This document shows positions 25,601 to 30,841 of a stretch of 30,841 nt of DNA, in pieces. Source of the DNA: Plakobranchus ocellatus (Eukaryota > Mollusca > Gastropoda > Plakobranchidae). Below the pieces are notes generated by a model. It saw only the letters and a list, made by a program, of their open reading frames with translations. It ran no database searches and was not told the DNA's origin. How positions within the stretch are numbered: the first letter of the stretch is position 1; every line of letters begins with the position of its first letter. The DNA lies in contig BLXT01001860.1 in the NCBI GenBank assembly GCA_019648995.1, positions 566,724 to 597,564 on the forward strand, written 5' to 3'. A program made the translations under genes and the position numbers.

Positions 25601-26066
25601 ACATCAAACTGCTGCTGGCCTGGCTGCTGGCGGGAGTCCAGTTCTCCTGCGAAGCTTCCGGATGTAGTAACGGCGTGGTGATGGGGTCGCTGTTCAGATT
25701 GTAGACAGCAACATCCTCAGCAAATGTCACAGATTTGCTAAGGTCCGATGGTTCGTCTTCTTCAACTTTAGGATTGTTACTGTCACTTTCTCTATCCTCA
25801 GTATTCACGTTGGTATTTAAATCACCTACGGGGGAAGAGTTTGCACTCGGACTTTCGGTTTCAGGGCTCGCGCCATTCACAAAAAAACCCATTTCGTCAT
25901 TTCCGCCAGAAGGATTCCCTCCAGTGAATCCTGGGATCGTCTCTGGTGAACCTGACCTATCATCACGGGAGCCAATTGGCTGACCATTCGCCAGTAGCAG
26001 AGGGGTCAGCACATTAGACCTGCTTTTGTCATCTTCACCTAGCCCTTCTGTGTTCGAGTAATCCAT
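10170..26066 (-). CDS. Monocarboxylate transporter-like protein (SLC16 family), 11 coding exons, 1,174 aa
   Basis: Whole gene, joined from eleven exons read by eye. Exon sizes in transcript order are 872, 158, 96, 144, 120, 1112, 143, 128, 228, 48 and 476 bases, and the frame stays open throughout. SLC16 proteins are 12-helix plasma-membrane carriers for lactate, pyruvate, thyroid hormones, aromatic amino acids, creatine and related substrates. Visible family marks are DGGWAWV (residues 318-324, helix 1), SWIGAV (362-367, helix 2), QYFNRYRGFACG (440-451, helices 4-5), FGRFLSG (903-909, helix 8) and QGIGYLIGPPLGG (989-1001, helix 11). Helices 1-6 span about 320-498 and helices 7-12 about 853-1034. 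Most family members are about 450-600 residues. The excess here is a Ser/Pro/acidic N-tail, a roughly 350-residue loop and an acidic C-tail. The family call is firm. The substrate and the vertebrate paralogue it matches best cannot be told from this sequence. Confidence 0.95.
10646..11633 (-). other. Intron 10 (phase 1)
   Basis: Donor GTAAGT after exon 10, acceptor CTTTTTCATCCTGCAG before exon 11. Contains copy 1 of the paired repeat. Otherwise AT-rich with nothing recognised. Confidence 0.9.
11415..11492. repeat. Diverged dispersed repeat, copy 1
   Basis: Partner of 11957-12036, in intron 10. The clearest shared block is TTTGATATGT followed two bases later by GCCATTGATAT (11466-11488). Confidence 0.65.
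11634..11681 (-). CDS. Exon 10: 48-base exon between helices 11 and 12 (aa 1001-1017)
   Basis: Acceptor TCTCTCCACAG, then GGATGTTTG; donor GTGTTTG before GTAAGT. Phase 1 on both sides. It encodes GMFVKAVGFRNLFLVF, which continues GPPLGG into the short loop and helix 12, as in other SLC16 proteins. It is far too small to show as an open frame, but the reading frame requires it and both splice sites are strong. Confidence 0.92.
11682..12085 (-). other. Intron 9 (phase 1)
   Basis: Donor GTGAGT after exon 9, acceptor CTGTTCTCTCCACAG before exon 10. It holds the second copy of a diverged paired repeat (11957-12036) and long A and T runs. Confidence 0.9.
11957..12036. repeat. Diverged dispersed repeat, copy 2
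   Basis: It shares with 11415-11492 the order TCAA-CCT-TG-AG-CCTAT, then ACTTC, TTTGATATGT and GCCATTGATAT. Same orientation as copy 1. Unclassified. Confidence 0.65.
12086..12313 (-). CDS. Exon 9: helices 9-11 (aa 925-1001)
   Basis: Acceptor TTCCACAG, then GCTGTCTG; donor CCGTTGGGGG before GTGAGT. Phase 1 on both sides, 228 bases. It encodes GCLGIAGTVSIFTPLFAFTP, GLFGVYTGSLVPLSSLITIE, LLGISELGSGFGFLCMIQGI and GYLIGPPLG. The ELLG...L...FG...QGIG...GPP pattern is the most conserved part of the SLC16 C-terminal half. Confidence 0.96.
13140..13340. other. GC-richer stretch of unknown origin in intron 8
   Basis: It contains CAGGGCACGCTCGCACACCC, CCGGGTGGAATCCCCGTGAC and GACCGGTCTTTCGCTGCGC, with more CpG than its surroundings. 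A plus-strand frame of 67 codons crosses it but matches no family I recognise. It may be a fragment of a repeat or of a processed copy. Confidence 0.35.
13880..13985. repeat. GC-rich hairpin-bearing block, probably a repeat fragment
   Basis: It stands out from the AT-rich intron by base composition. It contains GGGAC-TCT-GTCCC (13903-13915) and CCCCC...GGGGG (13949-13966, 8-base loop). The minus strand gives a Gly/Pro/Arg-rich peptide (GVWGPGRPAAGYRDRVPGGG) that looks like translated repeat rather than a protein. No element family was identified. Confidence 0.5.
16023..16047. repeat. (TTTG)n microsatellite
   Basis: About five TTTG/GTTT units in a row, followed by a T run, within intron 8. 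Confidence 0.9.
16980..17215. repeat. GAT/GGTGAT-rich simple sequence, interrupted by a short retroposon
   Basis: Runs of GATGATGAT, GGTGATGATG and GAGATGG occur on both sides of the element at 17074-17157. The tract was continuous before that insertion. Confidence 0.85.
17074..17157 (-). mobile_element. Short retroposon (SINE-like), copy B, with target-site duplication
   Basis: Flanked by an exact 10-base direct repeat TTGAAGATGG (17064-17073 and 17158-17167). The insert, about 84 bases, shares with copy A (6741-6820) the blocks GGTTTTTGTATA-AGCCA, TCTCAGGCTTTC, GTCAGGCCAGGG and the following GC. Read on the minus strand, it ends in an A-rich tail (ATACAAAAACCAAAAAA), as retroposed elements do. 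No coding capacity. Confidence 0.7.
17984..18111 (-). CDS. Exon 8: helix 8 with the conserved Arg (aa 882-925)
   Basis: Acceptor ATCTTATAG, then CCAAGGGAC; donor CACATAG before GTCGGT. Enters in phase 2 and leaves in phase 1, 128 bases. It encodes SQGTSPSQASSLYTSLGLGS and then MFGRFLSGLVASDKMIGPLL. Arg905 in FGRFLSG aligns with the helix-8 arginine of MCT1, which binds the carboxylate substrate. In MCT1 an Asp sits four residues before that Arg; here the position is Ser901. Confidence 0.94.
18112..18479 (-). other. Intron 7 (phase 2)
   Basis: Donor GTCAGT after exon 7, acceptor GCTTTATCTTATAG before exon 8. At 368 bases it is the shortest intron. Open frames crossing it are not supported. 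Confidence 0.9.
18480..18622 (-). CDS. Exon 7: helix 7 (aa 835-882)
   Basis: Acceptor CATTTTTAG, then ACACTGCAAG; donor GCTATCAG before GTCAGT. Enters in phase 0 and leaves in phase 2, 143 bases. It encodes TLQEHLTDLLDSLRLLRNIP and then FLLFIATCFLWALGDAPFSL and YLPAFAI. An amphipathic approach helix (DLLDSLRLL), then RNIPFLLF into a hydrophobic helix, is the usual entry to the second half of SLC16 proteins. Confidence 0.94.
18623..19182 (-). other. Intron 6 (phase 0)
   Basis: Donor GTTAGC after exon 6, acceptor CTTTTCATTTTTAG before exon 7. AT-rich. Nothing further was recognised. Confidence 0.9.
19183..20294 (-). CDS. Exon 6: helix 6 and the giant cytoplasmic loop (aa 464-834)
   Basis: Acceptor TTGTTCTAG, then TTGGCAAG; donor GTGGAAAAG before GTTAGC. 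Enters in phase 1 and leaves in phase 0, 1,112 bases. It encodes VGKIMTYLVENYGLNGAYLL, helix 6 (about 479-498), and then nearly the whole loop to helix 7. The loop is rich in Ser, Asn, Thr and Pro, with a basic patch RRLRRYPSKRSSRGD and repeated Arg-Ser pairs (RSHRSIRS). A more ordered-looking end, LRPKDILEPRYRLGSRSIP, may be the conserved part. SLC16 loops at this point are usually some 30-120 residues, so most of it is likely a lineage-specific disordered insertion, perhaps for phosphorylation or scaffold binding (inferred). Confidence 0.95.
20295..20915 (-). other. Intron 5 (phase 1)
   Basis: Donor GTACGT after exon 5, acceptor TTGAATTGTTCTAG before exon 6. AT-rich with several A/T homopolymers. 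Nothing else was recognised in it. Confidence 0.9.
20916..21035 (-). CDS. Exon 5: helices 4-5 with the SLC16 second signature (aa 424-464)
   Basis: Acceptor TTTTTTCTCAG, then GTTTAGGCAG; donor GTTGCTG before GTACGT. Phase 1 on both sides, 120 bases. It encodes GLGSGFILNTMFVVTGQYFN and then RYRGFACGILATGAGFGIVA. The YFxxxRxxAxGxxxxGxxxG pattern is the second conserved SLC16 motif. It was too short to appear as an open frame and was found from the motif. Confidence 0.95.
21036..22151 (-). other. Intron 4 (phase 1), mostly a 71-bp minisatellite
   Basis: Donor GTGAGT after exon 4, acceptor TTTTTTCTCAG before exon 5. The half next to exon 4 is the array described separately. The rest (21041-21460) is AT-rich with long T and A runs and nothing recognisable. 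Confidence 0.9.
21471..22135. repeat. Minisatellite, 71-bp unit, about 9.5 copies
   Basis: GTGAGCAGCAAAAGCCA anchors start near 21542, 21620, 21691, 21762, 21833, 21904, 21975, 22046 and 22117, with a diverged first copy at 21471. Spacing is exactly 71 bases except one 78-base step. The right-hand copies are nearly identical, differing mainly at ATCACCCC versus ATCATGCC and ACAGG versus ACCGG, which suggests recent amplification. The last copy stops about 16 bases from the exon 4 donor. Confidence 0.95.
22152..22295 (-). CDS. Exon 4: helices 3 and start of 4 (aa 376-424)
   Basis: Acceptor GACTCCAG, then GTCCAACAG; donor GCTGGCTG before GTGAGT. Phase 1 on both sides, 144 bases. It encodes GPTVSSVSSRLGARGTAFVA, then a Gly/Ala/Leu-rich helix and LILTHGVLAG. 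The SSRLGAR segment matches the basic loop between helices 2 and 3 that is typical of the family and of Major Facilitator proteins. A 71-bp minisatellite begins almost at its donor. Confidence 0.95.
22296..23193 (-). other. Intron 3 (phase 1), with GA-rich simple sequence
   Basis: Donor GTCAGC after exon 3, acceptor TGGCTGCGACTCCAG before exon 4. It holds a broken (GA)n tract at 22420-22486 and several poly-A or poly-T runs. No gene was recognised inside. Confidence 0.9.
22420..22486. repeat. Interrupted (GA)n microsatellite
   Basis: Short GAGAGAGA blocks are separated by GTGAGCAA and GTGTGAACAA spacers, purine-rich on the plus strand, within intron 3. Confidence 0.9.
23194..23289 (-). CDS. 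Exon 3: helix 1 end to helix 2 (aa 344-376)
   Basis: Acceptor TAACCAG, then GAGTGTTGATG; donor TTCTCAG before GTCAGC. Phase 1 on both sides, 96 bases. It encodes GVLMPHILEQIEPDISMASW and then IGAVHTSVTCFS. SLC16 proteins have the same pattern: an extracellular loop, then a Trp-Ile start to helix 2. It is too short to stand out as an open frame and was found by the family motif and splice sites. Confidence 0.94.
23436..23660. repeat. Degenerate minisatellite, period about 31-35 bp, about 7 copies
   Basis: The unit is close to TTTTGTAAGCTCTGTAATGG followed by CCTCAAACTGCA. GTAAG(C/T) anchors fall near 23447, 23478, 23511, 23542, 23576, 23607 (GTAACTC) and 23641. Copies vary by substitutions and small indels, as in an old array. 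It sits inside intron 2. Confidence 0.85.
23793..23805 (-). promoter_or_regulatory. Perfect DR1 element (AGGTCA-C-AGGTCA), candidate nuclear-receptor site
   Basis: The plus strand reads TGACCTGTGACCT, so the minus (gene) strand reads AGGTCA, one base, AGGTCA. This is the exact consensus for RXR-type dimers and HNF4/COUP-TF-like receptors, which often control metabolic genes. It lies about 140 bases inside intron 2. The match is seen directly. Receptor binding is inferred, and many such matches in a genome are unused. Confidence 0.35.
23947..24104 (-). CDS. Exon 2: start of transport domain, helix 1 (aa 291-344)
   Basis: Acceptor CGCACAG, then CCAAGCAGCAG; donor GCAG before GTAACT (phase 1). 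It encodes an acidic linker (EAGAGEDDLDIHDF) and then VDGGWAWVILFAACCSLMIT, the classic SLC16 helix-1 signature (D318-G-G-W-A-W). In an ungapped alignment from DGGW, the position of MCT1 Lys38 is Phe341 here. MCT1 Lys38 contributes to proton/lactate handling. Confidence 0.95.
24105..25194 (-). other. Intron 1 (phase 2), contains a fossil LINE on the opposite strand
   Basis: Donor GTGAGC follows exon 1. The acceptor is a pyrimidine-rich tract ending CGCTCCGCACAG before exon 2. About 840 bases of the plus strand are a decayed reverse-transcriptase remnant, listed separately. Short minus-strand open frames here are its shadows. Confidence 0.9.
24270..25110 (+). mobile_element. Decayed non-LTR retrotransposon (LINE) reverse-transcriptase remnant
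   Basis: Read on the plus strand in shifting frames, this stretch holds recognisable pieces of the second half of a LINE reverse transcriptase, in the right order. GLKVK followed by RCTDDTVLI (DDTVLI at 24333-24350) matches the YADDTVLI catalytic block. LHGSECWIIN (24707-24736) matches the LYGSECWT block, followed by TETERNLEAE. SLEYLAITGKIK and LMESLNS (about 24855-24940) match the C-terminal G(R/K)I...FMESL region. Stops and frameshifts break it throughout, so it is dead. It lies antisense to the host gene inside intron 1. A related C-terminal fragment lies at 27338-27545. The clade is not resolved. Confidence 0.78.
25195..26066 (-). CDS. Exon 1 of the SLC16-like transporter: disordered N-terminal tail (aa 1-291)
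   Basis: Starts at the ATG at 26066, read MDYSNTEGLGEDD. The context is AACATGG (A at -3, G at +4), and an in-frame TAG lies at 26088-26090, so this is the first usable Met. A GTG two codons upstream opens the same frame but is not a credible eukaryotic start. The exon ends TCGGTCAG before donor GTGAGC (phase 2). It encodes no membrane helix. The composition is rich in Ser, Pro, Asp, Glu and Asn, as in an intrinsically disordered cytosolic tail. DSGHSS at 261-266 fits a DSGxxS phosphodegron. Most SLC16 proteins have only about 10-100 residues before helix 1. The long open frame, the clean donor and the exact phase match to exon 2 support it as coding. Confidence 0.93.
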
Positions 26067-26776
26067 GTTCACAGTCGCTTGAGCTGTCTATCTTCAACAG
26101 TGTTCAAAAAGCAACCAGATTTGATTTTCACGCAGCGAGTCTGTATCCTAGCGGCCGATCACTTAACAATACCTAAACAAGTGCAGTACTTGACATAACC
26201 AAGCAGGATGACTTTAGCCATGTGGAGATCAGAAAACATCTTGAAAACTTGAATTCTATCTTAGTCAAGTCCACAGCTCCTCTGGAAACAAATGAAAGAA
26301 AATATCTCTATTACATTTTACAGATTTCTACCTGCAGATTTTCAAGAAAACACCACCCTAATCATCGCATTAAAAACATACTCGAGTTACACCTAAAACT
26401 TGCATAATAAGTTTTGGTTTTGTCTGAATAAATTACATAGGCGTTAACTCTGGAGGTCAGACGTATAATTGATTCAAATCCAATAGCACGGGACTGTAGT
26501 GACGTCATTTTAGAAGGTTGATATTGTGTGAATAACACACACAACACATTTGAATGAAGAACAAGATAGAGATTTGATGTGGGAAAGACGGAGAAACTAG
26601 AGAGAGAAAAAGAGAGCCAGAGAGGAAAACAGATTGAAAGAAACAAAGAGAGAGAGGGTGGAGGGGCACAGAAAGAGAGCAGGCGAGAATGAAGAAGATT
26701 ACAATTATTTTCATACCAGCACACTGAGAGCACATTCAGTACTACATCGATGAGCAATCAAAGCGACGGAATCGAG

Positions 26777-26778
<2 letters not shown>

Positions 26779-26821
<43 letters not shown>
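26779..26821. repeat. (AG)21 microsatellite within a GA-rich block
   Basis: A perfect AG run, inside a looser purine-rich block of about 26580-26900 on the plus strand. Long minus-strand Ser/Leu-rich frames here are artefacts of (CT)n. Confidence 0.96.
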
Positions 26822-26827
<6 letters not shown>

Positions 26828-27337
26828 CAGAGAGAAAGAGGCAGTAAGAGAGTAAGGGAAAGAGAGTGAAAGCGGGAGAGAGAGAGAAAGAAGGAAGAGC
26901 GGTGTTGGGGAATAAGTCAAGCCCTGACCCTACCAATCGATGGGAGTGCATCAGCAGATAACCATCAACCCGTGTCCGTCTCATGCTGGGCCACCTGCCA
27001 ACAAATGATCGGTCTTTGTTCCACCTCAGCATAGCTCCACAACTCTCCGCTGTGATAACTCACTCAATAATATACTGCATGTTCTGGGATGGTTTAGACA
27101 TGGTACTCAACGTTTGTATGCGAATGCAAATGCACTGAATATATCAGTTTCTACTGTTGATAACTTCACATCGGAGTTAAAGGAGAGAGAAGTGAATGCT
27201 AGGGGGAGAGGGGTTACAACACCATCAATGATCAATGAGCGTCGCCTGAATAAATGTTGAGTATATTATAGATTAGTGCTTGTGAATTAGTTGAGAGATA
27301 ATCAATTAAAACCATAAAATAGAGGCAAATATAATTC

Positions 27338-27545
27338 CTAGGATACATTTGCCTACACAAGGATTTAGAATATTTCGCAAAAATTGAAGGTAAACGCAGT
27401 AGAGTTAAGAAAGACAGAATAACTTTCATAAAAAGTTTTAATTCATAAACAATAGGGAATGATAGCAACATCAGCTTTATAACGTTAAGGGATAACAAGT
27501 TTCAGTGAAGGGCCATGATCGCCAATGACCGTTTCAAACAGACTA
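27338..27545 (+). mobile_element. LINE 3'-end fragment, second copy
   Basis: Similar to 24825-25000: both carry GGATACATTTGCC-ACACAA, GAATATTT-GCAA, a purine-rich KRSR-like stretch and an AGTTTTAA/AGTCTTAA block. Plus-strand pieces read LEYFAKIEGKRSR, then RAMIAND, which fits the C-terminal end of a LINE reverse transcriptase. Stops and shifts make it non-functional. Confidence 0.65.
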
Positions 27546-28139
27546 CCAAAAAAAGAGGAAGATATACATAAGTTTAAATTATATTTACGGCCTATCAAAG
27601 TAAATCAAATACACCTTGACAGACACAAGAGCTTGCATCAGGTGTGTAACCAATAACACGATACTATGTCGACTGCGGAGATTCTAGTAAAATTGAATAT
27701 CATCATCATCAACATTTAAGTAACGGTGGCAGCACTCATGAATCTTTCAACAAGATACGGGTACTTCGATGCTGGGAGCTGAAATCATAATGATACATTT
27801 TACATACCACGTTGACTCAAGAATGCCTATATGATAATAAGCAATACTTTATAATGATTCAAAGTCCTGAGAGCGACAGATCTAGTTAAAAACTGAGGCC
27901 GGTAGCAAGCCAAAAGGTAAAGACTTGTATAGACAGCCAGTCAGATTGGTCATGTCACGAGATTGGTAGGCAGTTTATGATTCTGATAATTGTTCACAAA
28001 TCTCAGCACTAGGACTGTAATACAATTATACAAATTAGTCTTTTTTACATTTCATTGATGATGCTGAATTCAAGTTTCAGGCGGTGCGATTTATTATAAA
28101 TGTGAATGTTTGCATATCACACGGCTAGTAACTTCGCCT

Positions 28140-28235
28140 ACTCAGAGACTGCTAGTGCTAGTGGTTAGCTCTTGCTTGTGATATAAGAGATGCTGGATTC
28201 CGTTTCAGTGTACACGACTGTGAGGATGAGGTTTC
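28140..28235 (+). mobile_element. Possible tRNA-derived SINE relic
   Basis: TGCTAGTGGTTAGCTC (from 28156) resembles a Pol III A box of the kind seen in tRNA-headed SINEs. GCTGGATTCC (28192-28201) differs from the B box GTTCGATTCC at two bases. The boxes start 36 bases apart, slightly short for a tRNA. No acceptor stem is visible, so it is not a functional tRNA gene. Confidence 0.4.
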
Positions 28236-28377
28236 ACAAAAGGCGCAAATTCACAGGTTACAGGAGTAAAGCTGAAAACAAAAGCAAGTGGATTTAGAAT
28301 AATATAACCCTGATCAATGTCAGATCTCTAAAATAACCATACAAAAAAAAAAAAAAAAAAACGCAACCTGTTGCCTT

Positions 28378-28401
28378 AAACAGCTGTCACTACAGCTGTT
28401 T
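28378..28401. repeat. Perfect inverted repeat with two CAGCTG E-boxes
   Basis: Left arm AAACAGCTGT, 4-base loop CACT, right arm ACAGCTGTTT. It lies about 2.3 kb upstream of the coding start. Confidence 0.9.
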
Positions 28402-29310
28402 GGGGTGAAAGGTCACTGTGAGACAACAACGGTTGATTAATAATGTCGGTCTAGTTTTTTGGGCCAATAACACTAAATAAACCAACTGTGAATCATTCTC
28501 TTCGCATAAGATCGGAAGAAAATGCTTAACAAAAAAAATTTCTCTCTTCACAGGAAGACATGCAGGTGCCCGGTTAAGAGCATTGTCTATGGTAATTTGT
28601 TTTTATTATTTACAATCATCTTATTTTATTGTGTTCAACAAAGCATCGCGTTTTAATAATGGCTAAGAAGAGCAACGCTCAAAGTCTTTAAGCCTCAGGC
28701 ATTCACAATGAAAAAAAAAAAGAGAAAAAAAACTGAGTGCGATTGGTTACTGAGGGTCAAGTAAATGAGGCTATACAGAAATACGAAAGGACGACTTGTC
28801 GGAAGCCAGAGGGATGTAGTTACTGAACTTAGAGAGATTTGATCAGAACGCAAAGACAGTGACAGAGAAAGCCGACCTGAACATTTCTGCTTTAGTGTTA
28901 AGCCCCAGACTAGGCCACTCAAGAAAACAATCTAGTTCAAATGAACTGTGTAGATTTCGACGACCTTATTTTCTATATAATCTCTATATAATATTTTCTT
29001 ATTTAGCTATTACGGGCGATGTTCTACTAATACTATATCATTTGTGCTCTCACCAAAGTGACTCGGAAGGAACGAGTTCATAAACTGTTTTGATTATTTC
29101 CTCTTGTAAATTGTTTGAAAGTCAAGCATACTGTCTGTTACAGTGATCAAAATAACTGTTGTGTTGATAGCACCGGAAATTCAAAGAGCTAAATTTAGTC
29201 TACATTATCCTCCACGGATTCAAAATTCAAGATTTTGATCTGTTGCACTGCGCATGGATAGCAATCATTCCCGGAGATCGTAGACTTTTTTGAAAGTGCT
29301 AATATTAATT

Positions 29311-29337
29311 ATGTGTGTGTGTGCGCGCGTGTGTGTG

Positions 29338-29376
<39 letters not shown>
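29311..29376. repeat. Alternating (TG/CG) tract joined to an (AG)17 tract
   Basis: Bases 29311-29341 alternate strictly purine-pyrimidine (ATGTGTG...GCGCGCG...TGTGC) and run directly into AGAGAG to about 29375. These are two different unusual-structure-prone sequences, head to tail. Confidence 0.95.
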
Positions 29377-29378
<2 letters not shown>

Positions 29379-30841
29379 GGAGAGAGAAAGAGAGGATGAG
29401 AAAGAGAGTAAGTTTGTGTATTATAGCCTGGCCTTAGGTCAGTCGCTTTGTTGGATAAGGGAAAGGGGGGTGCCATTACGTGACCACGTATAATTCTACT
29501 GACTGTTGTCGTGCGAACCAAGAGACCAATCGTGTTACATAAATTAATTCCTATTCAATAAAATCAATAGGGAAACCGTGCACTACTACATGTATAAAGT
29601 TTGGCTAGAGGGTCAAGAAAATAATTAGTGCTGGTTGGACAGCAACGTGACTCTGCATCTGGGTGTATTCTGTGGACCAGGGCTGTCACAGTGGTGAACA
29701 AGCCCAATCAACGTGACACAGATAGGTCACGGTGAGTGTGGCTGATTGACCTTACTTGGTATAATTCTTCAAATTTGTTATTTGATCGGAGGGCAAAATC
29801 TCTGACATTACCAATAAAGAATCATTTTTGTTCAAAAGAATGTCATATCTCTTGATTAGGAAAGCTAGTGTCACTCTATATTCTTTAATGTCGATTTTTT
29901 TACAGCCCAGGCCTACATTCAAAATTATTTCCGGGATTGTGGTGAAAATACTTCAGGATATTGCAAGTAAAAAAAAAACGCTGGCCAGTTCGATATGAAA
30001 TTCGATCAGACGCTGAGTAATTATTTGCAGAAAAACAGAAAAACCCTGTTCGATTAACATTATTTGTAAAGTATCGGTACTTTGACAAGGGCAAATATTC
30101 GATGGGAAAACACAAAATAAAGCTACAGCCTTAACAAATCTGTTTTTCAGAGATACACGTATTTTGTGCCTGGTCTGCTGAATGCCTTTGCGACATTTAT
30201 GATACATTATTTTTATGATAAATTTGTTTAAAGGGCCCCTGCGTACAAATTCTTGATCAACAATGTCACCAATTGCACTCGAACGCCAGAAAAGAAGACT
30301 GTAGTAATTAGTATAAAACTAGCTTTTTTGCAAGTCCAATAACGTCAGTATTTATTTTTGTAAAAACATCCAAGATTCATACATCTGAAACAGGATTAGA
30401 TATAGCACAGAATAACGTTTAAGGTAGGCTGCCATTCCTCTCAAACAACCGTATTGAAATGAAGACAACAGCAGGAGAAAAATAAAGTTAATGCATTCTA
30501 TAGTAAATAACACCTAGGTTGGTGAGATTAATAGGCCTAATAAGTTCGAAAGTGAATCAAGCATACCTATATTTAACTACAAAGATGTCGCTGGTGTGAA
30601 TCTTAGATCAGACGCCACCTCGTTAGTGTGTAATTTATGCCAGCTAACGTTCTTTACATTTCAGACGTAAGAGCTGAAGTAGGGCGATAGGAAGTGTTGA
30701 AAGCCTTATTGAGACTGACATTCAGTCCTCGTTGGTGAATATGTAGAATTTAGCAAGAACAGGGGATCAAACAAAAGTTGCTGTGTAATTTCTAAGTGTG
30801 AAAAGGTTCTCTTCCCATGAGGCTAAAAATACATACATCTC

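Larger units (their letters stand above)
26067..30841. other. 5' side of the transporter gene: no coding exon recognised
   Basis: Just upstream of the ATG the gene strand has an in-frame TAG (26088-26090), so coding begins at exon 1 as called. A 5' UTR exon, a first intron and the promoter probably lie in this stretch, but I could not fix a transcription start. Candidate acceptors upstream are weak. No open frame here matches a known family. The repeats found in it are listed separately. Confidence 0.6.

Noticed and set aside
25306-25983. Plus-strand frames opposite exon 1
   Set aside because: They are antisense shadows of the coding exon and have no motifs of their own.
26067-26072. GTG start giving two extra residues on exon 1
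   Set aside because: Eukaryotic start should be ATG. The ATG at 26066 has a good context and is followed by the same frame.
26362-27032. Minus-strand Ser/Leu-rich frames resembling a membrane protein
   Set aside because: The hydrophobic Ser-Leu runs are translated (CT)n simple sequence.
28156-28201. Functional tRNA gene
   Set aside because: Only box-like motifs are present. I see no 7-base acceptor stem, anticodon arm or terminator in a tRNA layout.
29290-29521. Arg-Glu repeat and Leu-Ser repeat frames
   Set aside because: They are translations of the (AG)n microsatellite on the two strands.
1-30841. Bacterial-type systems such as operons, CRISPR arrays or prophage
   Set aside because: The window has spliced genes, Kozak context, LINE relics and microsatellites. 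The tandem arrays lack the spacer structure of CRISPR.

Overview
This window is nuclear DNA of an invertebrate animal. It is AT-rich, has GT-AG introns, many microsatellites and minisatellites, and a decayed LINE reverse transcriptase. A mollusc, perhaps a marine gastropod, is plausible from general impression, but nothing in the window proves it.

The only protein-coding gene I can support lies on the minus strand, from an ATG at 26066 to a TGA at 10170. I rebuilt it by reading splice sites. It has 11 coding exons and 10 GT-AG introns whose phases all agree. The coding sequence is 3,525 bases, or 1,174 residues. The product is a monocarboxylate-transporter-type membrane protein of the SLC16 family (Major Facilitator Superfamily). 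It carries the family signatures DGGWAWV before helix 1, YFNRYRGFACG between helices 4 and 5, and QGIGYLIGPPLGG near helix 11. It is unusually long because of an approximately 317-residue acidic N-terminal tail, an approximately 350-residue loop between helices 6 and 7, and an approximately 135-residue acidic C-terminal tail. Two residues that matter for proton-lactate transport in MCT1 appear to be replaced.

Layout from left to right. Bases 1-575 are a 67-bp-period minisatellite. Bases 590-10169 are AT-rich 3' flank with no recognisable gene; they hold a degenerate tandem repeat (5710-6145), a short retroposon (6741-6827), a long CT microsatellite (7227-7287) and a candidate polyadenylation signal (9740-9745). 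The transporter gene fills 10170-26066. Its introns contain a second copy of the short retroposon, paired diverged repeats on both sides of a 48-bp exon, a 71-bp minisatellite next to a splice donor, a 31-35-bp minisatellite, a perfect nuclear-receptor-type DR1 site and a LINE fossil. Bases 26067-30841 are the gene's 5' side. No coding exon was found there, only GA and GT microsatellites, a second LINE 3'-end fragment, a tRNA-like SINE relic and a palindrome with two E-boxes.

I see no operon, CRISPR array, intact mobile element, rRNA or functional tRNA. The open frames not listed are shadows, repeat-driven frames or short chance frames.
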